DNA from: Mycobacterium sp.
GTDB taxonomy: Bacteria > Actinomycetota > Actinomycetes > Mycobacteriales > Mycobacteriaceae
Direction of reading: 5' to 3'
Length of the DNA stretch: 35,503 nt
Assembly: GCA_023264735.1 (NCBI GenBank)
Contig: JAHFVD010000072.1
Coordinates: forward strand, 1 to 35,503
Translations under genes and position numbers: made by a program
Shown here: positions 7,990 through 16,260 of the stretch, piece by piece
Layout: each line of letters opens with the position of its first letter
How positions within the stretch are numbered: the first letter of the stretch is position 1
The notes under the pieces: generated by a model
Told to the model about the DNA's origin: nothing
What the model saw: the letters and a program-made list of their open reading frames with translations, nothing else
The model's database searches: none

Positions 7990-8769
7990 ATGAGCGCATT
8001 CGTGACTGACGCAGGTGACAGCGGCCTGCCGCTGACCGGCGAGCGGACCATCCCCGGGCTGGCGGAAGAGAACTACTGGTTCCGCCGCCACGAGGTGGTG
8101 TACCGCCGCCTGCTCGACCTTTGCGCAGGTCGTGACGTACTCGAGGCCGGCTGTGGCGAAGGCTACGGCGCCGATTTGATCGCGTCAGTCGCCCGGCGGG
8201 TGGTGGCCGTGGACTATGACGAAGCGACCGTGGCCCACGTCCAGGCCCGCTATCCCCGGGTCAGCATGCTCGCGGGCAATCTGGCCGCGCTCCCGCTGCC
8301 CGACGCTTCAGTAGACGTTGTGGTGAATTTCCAGGTCATCGAGCATTTGTGGGATCAGCCACAGTTTGTCGCCGAATGCGCGCGAGTGCTGCGACCTGGC
8401 GGTTTGTTGCTGATGTCGACGCCGAATCGGATCACCTTCTCCCCCGGCCGCGACACCCCGATCAACCCGTTCCACACCCGCGAGCTCAACGCCGCCGAAC
8501 TGACCGAGCTGCTGACCGACGGCGGCTTCTTCGCGGTGCAGTCGATGAGCGGGGTGTTTCACGGCGCGGGCCTGGTCGCGATCGACGAACGCCACGGCGG
8601 CTCGATCATCGACGCCCAGATCGAGCGGGCGCTGGCCGACGCCGCGTGGCCCGACGACCTGCTCGCCGATGTGACAGCGGTGCGCTGCGAGGACTTCGAC
8701 CTACTCGACGGGGCCGAGCGCGATATCGATGACAGCCTCGATCTGGTGGCGATCGCGGTGCGCGTATGA
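7990..8769 (+). CDS. SAM-dependent methyltransferase of the MGLP locus, Rv3030-like
   Basis: A 259-residue class I methyltransferase. Motif I VLEAGCGEGYG lies at 50-60, an acidic residue of motif II in VVAVDYDEAT, and VVNFQVIEHLWDQPQFVAECARVLRPGGLLLMSTPNR is the typical Methyltransf_11 core and post-I segment. In M. tuberculosis the Rv3030 product is proposed to methylate glucose residues of methylglucose lipopolysaccharide; that role is carried over by synteny. The stop overlaps the GH57 start as ATGA, so expression is coupled. The start is ATG 7990, chosen from the leaderless -10 box and homology. Confidence 0.85.
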   Translation: MSAFVTDAGDSGLPLTGERTIPGLAEENYWFRRHEVVYRRLLDLCAGRDVLEAGCGEGYGADLIASVARRVVAVDYDEATVAHVQARYPRVSMLAGNLAALPLPDASVDVVVNFQVIEHLWDQPQFVAECARVLRPGGLLLMSTPNRITFSPGRDTPINPFHTRELNAAELTELLTDGGFFAVQSMSGVFHGAGLVAIDERHGGSIIDAQIERALADAAWPDDLLADVTAVRCEDFDLLDGAERDIDDSLDLVAIAVRV

Positions 8770-10346
8770 GCGACGCTTGCGGAGCGAATCAACGGGCGAG
8801 CGCGAATTCAATTCCCGGGCAGTTCACCCTGGTCCTGCACACCCACCTGCCGTGGCTGGCCCATCACGGCCGCTGGCCCGTCGGCGAGGAATGGCTCTAC
8901 CAATCGTGGTCGGCGGCGTACTTGCCACTGATGCGGGTGCTGCGCACGCTGGCCGCCGAAGGCCGCCGTGGGGTGCTCACGCTGGGCATGACGCCGGTGG
9001 TGACCGCTCAGCTCGACGATCCCTACTGCCTCGACGGTATGCACCGCTGGCTGGCCAACTGGCAGCTGCGAGCCCTGGAGGCCGCCACGCTGCGCACCCC
9101 GACCGGCGCGGAACCGGGTACGGCCACCACCCCGGAAGCGTTGCGCGAGTTCGGCATTCGGGAGTATGACGAAGCCGGGCGGGCGATCGAGGAGTTCGGC
9201 ACACTCTGGAGGCACGGCGCCAGCCCGCTCCTGCGCGAGCTGATCGATGCCGGCACCGTCGAGCTGCTCGGTGGCCCGCTGGCCCATCCGTTCCAGCCGC
9301 TGCTCAATCCCCGGTTGCGCGGGTTCGCGCTGCGCGAGGGGCTTGCCGACGCCGGCCAGCGCTTCGCCCACACACCGAAGGGCATCTGGGCGCCCGAATG
9401 TGCTTACGCCCCAGGCATGGAGCACGATTACGCCGCCGCAGGCGTCGGACACTTCATGGTCGACGGCCCCTCGCTGCACGGCGACACCGCGCTGGGCCGG
9501 CCGGTCGGGTCGACGAATGTAGTGGCGTTCGGCCGCGACCTTCAGGTCAGCTACCGGGTGTGGTCGCCGAAGTCGGGCTATCCCGGACATGCCGCCTACC
9601 GCGACTTCCACACCTACGACCACCTCACCGGGCTCAAGCCCGCACGGGTCACCGGCCGCAACGTGGACTCGGATGCCAAGGCGCCGTACGACCCTGCGCG
9701 CGCCGACAAGGCGATCGACGCCCACGTCGCCGACTTCGTCGGAGTCGTGCGTCAGCGGCTGATCTCCGAGTCCGAGCGCATCGGCAGGCCCGCACACGTG
9801 GTGGCCGCCTTCGACACCGAGCTGTTCGGGCACTGGTGGTACGAGGGACCGATCTGGCTGGAGCGCCTGCTGCGCGCGCTCCCCGAAGCCGGTGTGCAGG
9901 TCGGTACCCTGAACGACGCACTGTCGGGCGGGTTCGTGGGCGCACCCGTCGAATTACCGCCCAGCTCATGGGGATCCGGCAAGGACTGGCAGGTGTGGTC
10001 CGGTGAGCAGGTGGCCGATCTGGTCCAGCTCAACACCGAGGTCGTCGACACCGCACTGGCGACGGTCGACAAGGCGCTGGCCCACAGCGCTCCCAGCCGG
10101 GACTTCGTCGCCGACCAGATCCTGCGCGAGACACTGTTGACGGTGTCCAGCGACTGGCCGTTCATGGTCAGCAAGGATTCCGCGGCCGACTACGCCCGCT
10201 ACCGCGCCCATCTGCACGCGCACGCCGCCCGGGAGATCTCCGACGCGCTGGCGTCGGGGCGCCGCGACGCGGCCGAGCGGCTGGCCGCCGGATGGAACCG
10301 CGCCGACGGGTTGTTCGGCGCTCTCGATGCGAGGCGGCTGCCGTGA
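8766..10346 (+). CDS. GH57 family alpha-glucan enzyme, Rv3031-like
   Basis: A 526-residue GH57 protein. The conserved FTLVLHTHLPWLAHHG opens the (beta/alpha)7 barrel at 20-35; the expected nucleophile is Glu211 in GIWAPECAYAPG and the acid/base is Asp350 in FDTELFGHWWYEG; a helical C-terminal domain ends at DGLFGALDARRLP. GH57 proteins of this type are branching enzymes, and the mycobacterial one is placed in early or branching steps of MGLP assembly; a diglucosylglycerate-forming role has also been proposed. It is sandwiched between a methyltransferase and a GT4 with 4-bp overlaps at both ends (ATGA, GTGA), which indicates one co-translated operon. Confidence 0.9.
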   Translation: MSDACGANQRASANSIPGQFTLVLHTHLPWLAHHGRWPVGEEWLYQSWSAAYLPLMRVLRTLAAEGRRGVLTLGMTPVVTAQLDDPYCLDGMHRWLANWQLRALEAATLRTPTGAEPGTATTPEALREFGIREYDEAGRAIEEFGTLWRHGASPLLRELIDAGTVELLGGPLAHPFQPLLNPRLRGFALREGLADAGQRFAHTPKGIWAPECAYAPGMEHDYAAAGVGHFMVDGPSLHGDTALGRPVGSTNVVAFGRDLQVSYRVWSPKSGYPGHAAYRDFHTYDHLTGLKPARVTGRNVDSDAKAPYDPARADKAIDAHVADFVGVVRQRLISESERIGRPAHVVAAFDTELFGHWWYEGPIWLERLLRALPEAGVQVGTLNDALSGGFVGAPVELPPSSWGSGKDWQVWSGEQVADLVQLNTEVVDTALATVDKALAHSAPSRDFVADQILRETLLTVSSDWPFMVSKDSAADYARYRAHLHAHAAREISDALASGRRDAAERLAAGWNRADGLFGALDARRLP

Positions 10347-11578
10347 AGATCCTGATGGTGTCGTGGGAATACCCGCCTGTGATCATCGGCGGCCTTGGCC
10401 GGCACGTCTACCAGCTGGCGACCGCGCTGGCCGCCGACGGACACGACGTGGTGGTGCTCTCGCGCCGGCCGTCGGGCACCGACCCCAGCACGCATCCCAC
10501 CACCGACGAGATCCACGAGGGCGTGCGGGTGATCGCCGCCGCGCAGGACCCGCACGAGTTCGACTTCGGCCGCGACCTGATGGCCTGGACGCTGGCCATG
10601 GGTCACGCCATGACGCGCGCCGGGCTGACCCTGCACGCCAAGGGATGGCAGCCCGACGTCGTACACGCCCACGACTGGCTGGTCGCCCACCCGGCGATCG
10701 CGCTGGCCGAATTCTTCGATGTGCCAATGGTTTCCACTGTGCATGCCACCGAGGCCGGGCGGCATTCCGGCTGGGTGTCAGGACAGATCAGCCGCCAGGT
10801 GCACGCCGTGGAGTCGTGGTTCGTCCGCGAGTCCGATTCGCTGATCGCCTGCTCGGCGTCGATGTCGGACGAGATCTCCGACCTGTTCGGCCCCGACCTT
10901 GGCGAGATCGTCGTCATCCGCAACGGAATCGATTCGAGCCGTTGGCCGTTCGCTCCCCGCCGAGCCCGCACCGGGCCGCCGGAGCTGCTGTACATCGGCC
11001 GGCTGGAGTACGAGAAGGGCGTGCACGAGGCGATCGCGGCGCTCCCCCGGATCCGGCGCACCCATCCCGGCACCACGCTGACGATCGCCGGTGACGGCAC
11101 CCAGCAGGACTGGCTGGTCGAAGTGGCACGAAAGCACAAGGTGCTCAGGTGCGTTCGCTTCGCCGGCCGGGTGGACCACGACCAGCTGCTGCGCCTGTTG
11201 CACCAGACCGACGCCGCAGTCTTGCCCAGCCACTACGAACCGTTCGGCATCGCCGCCCTCGAAGCGGCCGCGGCAGGCGCACCGCTGGTCACCTCGAACG
11301 TGGGCGGACTCGGCGAGGCGGTCATCGACGGCGAGACCGGGGTGTCCTTCCCACCGCGCGACGTCACGGCGCTGGCCGACGCGGTGCGCCGCGTCCTCGA
11401 CGATCCTGTTGCCGCACAACAGCGGGCGACCGCCGCACGGGCCCGGCTGACATCGGATTTCGACTGGCACACCGTGGCCGCCGAGACCGCGCAGGTCTAT
11501 CTGGCCGCCAAGCGCCACGAACGCGATCCGCTACCCCGCCGGCCGATCATCGAGCATGCCCTGCCGGGGCGCTCATAG
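10343..11578 (+). CDS. GT4 alpha-1,4-glucosyltransferase (glycogen/MGLP synthase), Rv3032-like
   Basis: A 411-residue GT-B glycosyltransferase. The N-terminal glycogen-synthase-like start KILMVSWEYPPVIIGGLGRH has the donor glycine loop at 16-19; VVHAHDWL is at 107-113; the C-terminal Rossmann domain carries LLYIGRLEYEKGV and the E-X7-E motif from Glu299 to Glu307 (EPFGIAALE) that binds the nucleotide sugar. The M. tuberculosis counterpart elongates MGLP and cytosolic glycogen with alpha-1,4 glucose. The GTG at 10343 overlaps the GH57 stop as GTGA and gives the family N-terminus, so it is preferred to the longer frame from 10292. Confidence 0.9.
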   Translation: MKILMVSWEYPPVIIGGLGRHVYQLATALAADGHDVVVLSRRPSGTDPSTHPTTDEIHEGVRVIAAAQDPHEFDFGRDLMAWTLAMGHAMTRAGLTLHAKGWQPDVVHAHDWLVAHPAIALAEFFDVPMVSTVHATEAGRHSGWVSGQISRQVHAVESWFVRESDSLIACSASMSDEISDLFGPDLGEIVVIRNGIDSSRWPFAPRRARTGPPELLYIGRLEYEKGVHEAIAALPRIRRTHPGTTLTIAGDGTQQDWLVEVARKHKVLRCVRFAGRVDHDQLLRLLHQTDAAVLPSHYEPFGIAALEAAAAGAPLVTSNVGGLGEAVIDGETGVSFPPRDVTALADAVRRVLDDPVAAQQRATAARARLTSDFDWHTVAAETAQVYLAAKRHERDPLPRRPIIEHALPGRS

Positions 11579-11609
11579 TTCGAGCGAGTCGTTCGCTATC
11601 GACTGGCAG

Positions 11610-12092
11610 TCACGGCGTCCAGATCAGCAGGTCCTGCATGCCGTTGTTCATGGTGACCGTGGTCGGGGCCGGTCCGGTGACGTCGAAATGGATCTTGCCC
11701 GTGGCCGTCGCGCCCGGCGGAATGGTCGCGCCGCTGATATTGGACGGCGCGGCGACCATCCACAGCACCCGGTAGGCCGCCTGGTTGGGAGCGACGGCAT
11801 TGAACTGCGAAATGGCGGGCGTAACCGGACCATTCATGGCGTTGACGGTGGCCGTCGCCTCCCAGAGCTGACCGGCGACCGGGTAGCCCGGCATCACGTC
11901 ATTGGAGCGTTGAAGGCCGCTGACCGTCCAGGTCAAGGGAACCTGGCCGACGCTGTCGGTCATCGTCAGCGCGCTACCCAGCTTGCCGACGATGGGATAG
12001 TCGGCCGCTGCCGAAAACGGTGCGGCCGCCAGCACGATGAGCATGCTCACCGCGGTGGCCAGTACTGTCTTGATGATTCTGGAGATCGTCAC
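11610..12092 (-). CDS. MPT63-like secreted immunogenic protein (DUF1942)
   Basis: A 160-residue secreted protein; Sec signal peptide at about 1-30 ending SAAA before DYPIVGKLG. The mature sequence follows MPT63 of M. tuberculosis almost segment by segment (YPIVGKLGSALTMTDSVGQ, PGYPVAGQLWEATATVNA, VTPAISQFNA, ISGATIPPGATATGKI, NNGMQDLLIW), a small immunoglobulin-like beta sandwich of unknown function. GTG 12092 has GGGAGG 5 nt upstream; the upstream in-frame ATG at 12149 would add 19 residues before the signal peptide. In M. tuberculosis MPT63 (Rv1926c) is elsewhere, while the Rv3033 gene occupies this slot. Confidence 0.88.
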   Translation of the reverse strand: MTISRIIKTVLATAVSMLIVLAAAPFSAAADYPIVGKLGSALTMTDSVGQVPLTWTVSGLQRSNDVMPGYPVAGQLWEATATVNAMNGPVTPAISQFNAVAPNQAAYRVLWMVAAPSNISGATIPPGATATGKIHFDVTGPAPTTVTMNNGMQDLLIWTP

Positions 12093-12206
12093 AGGGCCCT
12101 CCCCGAGGAGACGTGAATGGATGCCTCTGAGCATATTCGAGACAAACATGGCATAACTCCAGACGAACGCCCGACCATAGTGCCCAAAGGCCCGCCCTCT
12201 GATGAC

Positions 12207-12953
12207 CTAAGCCTCTAGACGAGAAGCCTTCTTGCGCTCAATATCCGCCAGCGCTGCGGCCAGCTCAGCGCGCTGGGCGGCTGAGGTGTCCCAGGCCAGT
12301 TTGCGGTTCTTGACGACCTTGGCCGGCGAGCCGACGGCGATCGAGAAATCCGGGATGTCGCCCTTGACCACGGCGTGGGCCCCGAGCACGCAGCCGCGCC
12401 CGATCGTGGTGCCCCGCAGCACGGTCACCTTGGCCGCGATCCAGGTGTCCGGGCCGATGCGCACCGGGCCCTTGACGATGCCCTGGTCCTTGATCGGCAT
12501 CTCGATGTTGTCCATCTTGTGGTCGAAGTCGCAGACGTAGCACCAGTCGGCCATCAGCGCCGAGTCACCCAGCTCGATGTCCAGGTAGCAGTTGATGACA
12601 TTGTCGCGGCCCAGCACCACCTTGTCGCCGAAGCGCAACGAGCCTTCGTGGGCACGGATGGTGTTTTTGTCGCCGATGTGCACCCAGCGGCCGATCTCCA
12701 GCTGCGCCAGCTCCGGCGTGGCGTGGATCTCGACGTTCTTGCCGAGGAACACCATGCCGCGGGTGATGATGTGCGGATTGGCCAGCTTGAACTTCAGCAG
12801 CCGCCAGTAGCGCACCAGGTACCAGGGCGTATACGCCTTATTGGCGATGACCCAGCGCAGCGAGTCCTTGGTCAGGAACTTGGCCTGGCGCGGATCACGC
12901 AGGCGCGAGCCCACCCACCGCTTGTGGATCGGCGAACCCCACATCGACGTCAT
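12207..12953 (-). CDS. left-handed beta-helix (hexapeptide) acyltransferase, Rv3034c-like
   Basis: A 248-residue transferase with hexapeptide repeats over about 75-215 (for example LEIGRWVHIGDKNTI, LRFGDKVVLGRDNVI, VRIGPDTWIAAKVTVLRGTTIGRGCVLGAHAVV). FDHKMD supplies the acceptor-activating His typical of O-acetyltransferases. In the MGLP locus it is a candidate for acylating the polysaccharide with short acyl groups; that is inference from synteny. Start: frame opens at 12983, but ATG 12953 follows a TAGGCT -10 box by 8 nt and matches the M-T-S-M-W-G N-terminus of mycobacterial homologues. Confidence 0.85.
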   Translation of the reverse strand: MTSMWGSPIHKRWVGSRLRDPRQAKFLTKDSLRWVIANKAYTPWYLVRYWRLLKFKLANPHIITRGMVFLGKNVEIHATPELAQLEIGRWVHIGDKNTIRAHEGSLRFGDKVVLGRDNVINCYLDIELGDSALMADWCYVCDFDHKMDNIEMPIKDQGIVKGPVRIGPDTWIAAKVTVLRGTTIGRGCVLGAHAVVKGDIPDFSIAVGSPAKVVKNRKLAWDTSAAQRAELAAALADIERKKASRLEA

Positions 12954-12961
12954 GGGCTGAG

Positions 12962-12967
12962 AGCCTA
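12962..12967 (-). promoter_or_regulatory. -10 box TAGGCT for the Rv3034c-like gene (leaderless)
   Basis: Minus strand TAGGCT, 8 nt, ATG 12953. No ribosome binding site is present at this start. Confidence 0.5.
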
Positions 12968-13031
12968 ACGCCAGTAGCGGCAAGGGTTACCCTCGCCTGT
13001 ACTGTCCGGTTCGAGATGGCGTGATGGAAGG

Positions 13032-14324
13032 GTGACACGGGTGCTGCGGCGATTGCTGGCGTCGGCGTCGGCCGCGTTGGTCGTGACCGGCTTGGCCGGG
13101 TGCGGCAACACCGACTCCTGGGTCGACTCCACCGCTGCGCACGGCTGGTCCGCCCAATACGGCGATGCCGCCAACAGCAGCTACACCGCCACCGGCGGGG
13201 CCTCCGCCCTGCGGCTGACGTGGAGCCGGTCGGTCAAAGGTGAGCTGGGTGCCGGAGCCGCACTGGGCGATATCGGCTACCTCGCGGTGAACGGCCAGAC
13301 CGCCGGCGGCTGTTCGCTGATGGTATGGGAGAACGACAACAACGGCCGGCAACGTTGGTGCATCCGCCAGGTGCTCGGTGGCGGCTTCGCCAGCCCGCTG
13401 TTCGACCAGTTCGACAATCTGTTCATCGGCCAGCCCGGCGCGATGCAGGCCTACCCGCCAACGCAGTGGATCCGCTGGCGCCAGAACGTCATCGGAATGC
13501 CCACCACCGCAAGGTTTCTCGGTGGCGGCCAACTCTTGGTGGTCACCCACCTCGGCCAGGTGCTGGTTTTCGACTCGCATCGCGGCGACGTGATCGGGAC
13601 CCCGCTCGACCTCGTCGAGGGGCTCGATCCGACCGATTCCACCCGGGGGCTGACCGATTGCGCCCACGCCCTGGCGGGATGCCCGGTGTCGGCACCACCT
13701 GCCTACGCCGCGGCTACCCACATGATCGTGGTGAGCCTGTGGCAGCCGGGCGCCAAGGCTTCGACGCTCGTCGGCCTGCAGTACCACCCCGGCCAGACCC
13801 CACTGCTCACCAAGGAGTGGACCACCGACGCCATCGCCGCAGGCGTGCTGGCCGCGCCGGTGTCCTCTGCCGACGGCAACACCGTGTACGTCACCGGACG
13901 CGACCAAAAGCTGTGGGCACTGAACACCTCCGATGGCAAGGTGAGATGGTCTGTGCCACTGGACTTTCTGCCGCAGACCCCGCCGTCGGTGTCACCGGAC
14001 GGACTGATCGTCGTCGGCGGTGGTCCGAACACCCACCTGGTCGCACTCAAGGACTCGGGCAACCACGCCGACATCGCCTGGCGCCGTGACGACGTCACCC
14101 CGCTGAGCTCATCGAGTCAGGCGGGCCCGGTGGCTTACACTGTGGTCGCCAGCCCGCCGTCGGGGTTGTCGTTGCTGGTGTTCGATCCCGCCAACGGGCG
14201 CACCCTCAACAGCTATCCACTCCCGGAGGCCGACGGCTTCCCGGTGGGGGTGTCAGTGGGTCAGGACCGCCGAGTGGTGGTGGCCACCAGCGCCGGCCAG
14301 CTGTACAGCTTCGATCCCGCTTAA
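13032..14324 (+). CDS. PQQ-type beta-propeller lipoprotein, Rv3035-like
   Basis: A 430-residue lipoprotein. A signal peptide with three Arg residues ends in the lipobox GLAGC (Cys24); the rest is a WD/PQQ-like propeller with repeated blades such as YVTGRDQKLWALNTSDGKVRWSVPL and VVATSAGQLYSFDPA. Such propellers are usually scaffolds; a quinone cofactor is not implied. Start GTG 13032; a second in-frame GTG at 13041 lies better spaced from GGAAGG (13026-13031) and is equally possible. TACTGT at 13000-13005 may be its -10. Divergent from the Rv3034c-like gene, and its TAA overlaps the stop of convergent TB22.2 by 4 bp. Confidence 0.85.
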   Translation: MTRVLRRLLASASAALVVTGLAGCGNTDSWVDSTAAHGWSAQYGDAANSSYTATGGASALRLTWSRSVKGELGAGAALGDIGYLAVNGQTAGGCSLMVWENDNNGRQRWCIRQVLGGGFASPLFDQFDNLFIGQPGAMQAYPPTQWIRWRQNVIGMPTTARFLGGGQLLVVTHLGQVLVFDSHRGDVIGTPLDLVEGLDPTDSTRGLTDCAHALAGCPVSAPPAYAAATHMIVVSLWQPGAKASTLVGLQYHPGQTPLLTKEWTTDAIAAGVLAAPVSSADGNTVYVTGRDQKLWALNTSDGKVRWSVPLDFLPQTPPSVSPDGLIVVGGGPNTHLVALKDSGNHADIAWRRDDVTPLSSSSQAGPVAYTVVASPPSGLSLLVFDPANGRTLNSYPLPEADGFPVGVSVGQDRRVVVATSAGQLYSFDPA

Positions 14325-15016
14325 TTCAATTGCAGCGGCGGTAGCGCCGCGCGCGGCACCGACGCCGAGGTGGCCCCGGCGTCCGACGGCAGCAACTCCC
14401 CCTGGCTGAAGAAGAAGACCACCGCGTCGTCGGTGACGGCGAAGTTCTGGTAGTGCGACGGGTCGAGCCCGTCGCTGGTGGCGATGACGCCAGTTAGTCC
14501 GGTCTGACGCTCCAGATCCCGTTGCACGATGGGGAATATCGCGTTGACGGCCTTGGCATCGGGCGCGAACAGGGTGTCGAAGGTGACCGGTTTCTTGTGC
14601 GCCACATCGTAGTTGAAGGTCTTGTACCAGGTCGTCGGGTGCGCGCCACCGATGTCCTGGAACAGCTTGAGCACCACACTCTGGGTGCCGCCGGTGGGTG
14701 GCCCTGACGTGAATGACTGTGTGGTGACATCCATTTCGTACGGCATGCTGCGTACCGCCGGCATCTGCGCGACATTGGTGAATCCGTCGCGGTTCTGCGT
14801 CACGTAATCGATGACGGCCTGCTCGTCGGCGTAGTTAGTGGGGAACCGCAAATCCATCGTGTAGCTGGCCGCACTGCTGTGCACGTAGCAGACGTTGTCG
14901 CCTTCGACGGCTCCGCCGAGTGCCGTGCAGTCCGTCTGCGCGCCAGCGATCGCGATGTCGTGCTCGCCCAGCAGAACGCCTGCTGCCAGCAGTGCGGTCA
15001 GGGTGAGAATGCGCAT
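14321..15016 (-). CDS. TB22.2-like secreted protein with DUF3298/RsiV-like domain, Rv3036c-like
   Basis: A 231-residue secreted protein; signal peptide about 1-26 (ends A-G-A-Q). The region from YTMDLRFPTNY to the end resembles the DUF3298/DUF4163 (RsiV, PdaC) pair: FNYDVAHKKPVTFDTLFAPDAKAVNAIFPIV and DDAVVFFFSQGELLPSDAGA are hallmark segments. The M. tuberculosis Rv3036c product has been reported as a cell-wall esterase; catalytic residues cannot be assigned here. Two cysteines after the signal may form a disulfide. ATG 15016 has GAGG 11 nt upstream. The large frame open to 16042 is a shadow of the next gene. Confidence 0.85.
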   Translation of the reverse strand: MRILTLTALLAAGVLLGEHDIAIAGAQTDCTALGGAVEGDNVCYVHSSAASYTMDLRFPTNYADEQAVIDYVTQNRDGFTNVAQMPAVRSMPYEMDVTTQSFTSGPPTGGTQSVVLKLFQDIGGAHPTTWYKTFNYDVAHKKPVTFDTLFAPDAKAVNAIFPIVQRDLERQTGLTGVIATSDGLDPSHYQNFAVTDDAVVFFFSQGELLPSDAGATSASVPRAALPPLQLN

Positions 15017-15078
15017 TCGTCGATCGTCCTCGCGCTGTGAAGACGGCACTGGCGCCGTCGCCGCCAGCGTACCCGCGC

Positions 15079-16260
15079 CTAGCGCACTGCGGCGGCGGGT
15101 CGGCACAGGAACGCAGAAGTGCGTTCGCCTGGGCCCGAGCCGATCCGGGTGATCACCAGCGATATCGATGCGCGTCCTTTCGGGCGCAGCCGCCGCCGCA
15201 AAGCGTCGGGGTCGACGTCGACGCCGCGCACCAGGATCTCCAGCTGCCCGCAGTCGTGCTGCGAGAGCGCGTGCCGCAATACCTTTTCCCGCAGCGGCAG
15301 TTCGTCGAGCACCTCGAAACCACGGACTCCGGCCGGCACCTGATCGCCAGTGAGATAGGCGATATCGGGGTCGAGCTGCCACAGCCCGTGCCGGGCGGCG
15401 TAGTGCCGGACCAACCCGGCGCGCACGATCGCCCCGTCGGGGTCCACAATCCACCGACCGGCCGGGCCGGCCGGGCAGTCGGCGGGGTCGGCGTCGGTGA
15501 CGACTTCGTCGCGGTCCAGTACGCAGGCCCGGCGGCGCACTCCCGGTTCGGCCAGCTCGGCCGACCACAGGCAGGCCTCCCGCACCGAACCACCGGCCGA
15601 GGTCACCTCGATCTCGCCGTCGAAGCCCAGTTGGCGGACGGCGTCGAAATCGATTCCCGGCGCGCATTTCACCACGGTGGCCCGCCCGCGGTAGGCGTCG
15701 AGCAGCCCGTCCAGCGGCGGGACGTAATCGCGTGGGTCGAAGCGTCGTCTCCCGCCCGACCGGCGGGCCGGATCGAGCAGCACCACGGTGTCGCGGCTGA
15801 CCGGATGCAGCGCATCGGCGCGGCACAACGCCACGTCGGGCACGTTGTGGCGGGCCATGGCGAGCCGGACCTCGTCGATATCGCTGCCGATCACGACGGC
15901 CGCGGTCGAGCGCAGGGCGGCCAGTTCGGTACCGATCGAGCAGGTCGCGTCGTGCACCACCGCACCAGTCAGCCGGGCGGCCCGGTGCCGCGCCACCGGC
16001 GCCGCGGTGGCCTGCTGCAGCGCGTCGTCGGTGAACAGCCACCCCGAAACGTCACCCAGCTCGCCGAGCTTGGTGACGGCCTTGCGGCGCAACAGGGTGG
16101 TTTCGATCAGGGCGGTGCCGCGCTCCGCGAACCGGTCGCGGATGGCGGCCACATCGGCCAGCCGGCTGGCGTCGGTCAGCGGATAGCGGGCGACCTCGGC
16201 CAGCGCCGCCGCACCGGCGTCACTGGTGAGGTAGGTGACGTCGTCTCGCCCGAAGGTCAG
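15079..16260 (-). CDS. class I methyltransferase with THUMP-like C-terminal domain, Rv3037c-like; probable CTG start
   Basis: A 393-residue protein if translation starts at CTG 16260. Motif I is VVHDATCSIGTE (about residues 101-112), followed by VIGSDIDEVRLAMARHN; the LLDPAR motif lies near 162-166; a THUMP-like domain follows (LEILVRGVDVDPDALRRRL). The first GTG in frame is 16152, but the 36 residues before it (including DDVTYLTSDAGAAALAEV) match the usual N-terminus of this actinobacterial family. No ATG, GTG or TTG exists between 16260 and 16152. CTG 16260 overlaps the upstream stop as CTGA and has GGAG 10 nt upstream. Substrate unknown; a role in MGLP methylation has been suggested from its location. 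Confidence 0.75.
   Translation of the reverse strand: MTFGRDDVTYLTSDAGAAALAEVARYPLTDASRLADVAAIRDRFAERGTALIETTLLRRKAVTKLGELGDVSGWLFTDDALQQATAAPVARHRAARLTGAVVHDATCSIGTELAALRSTAAVVIGSDIDEVRLAMARHNVPDVALCRADALHPVSRDTVVLLDPARRSGGRRRFDPRDYVPPLDGLLDAYRGRATVVKCAPGIDFDAVRQLGFDGEIEVTSAGGSVREACLWSAELAEPGVRRRACVLDRDEVVTDADPADCPAGPAGRWIVDPDGAIVRAGLVRHYAARHGLWQLDPDIAYLTGDQVPAGVRGFEVLDELPLREKVLRHALSQHDCGQLEILVRGVDVDPDALRRRLRPKGRASISLVITRIGSGPGERTSAFLCRPAAAVR

Noticed and set aside
14321..16042. A 573-codon leftward frame
   Set aside because: The first 342 codons are a shadow of the THUMP-like methyltransferase; the real TB22.2-like gene starts at 15016.
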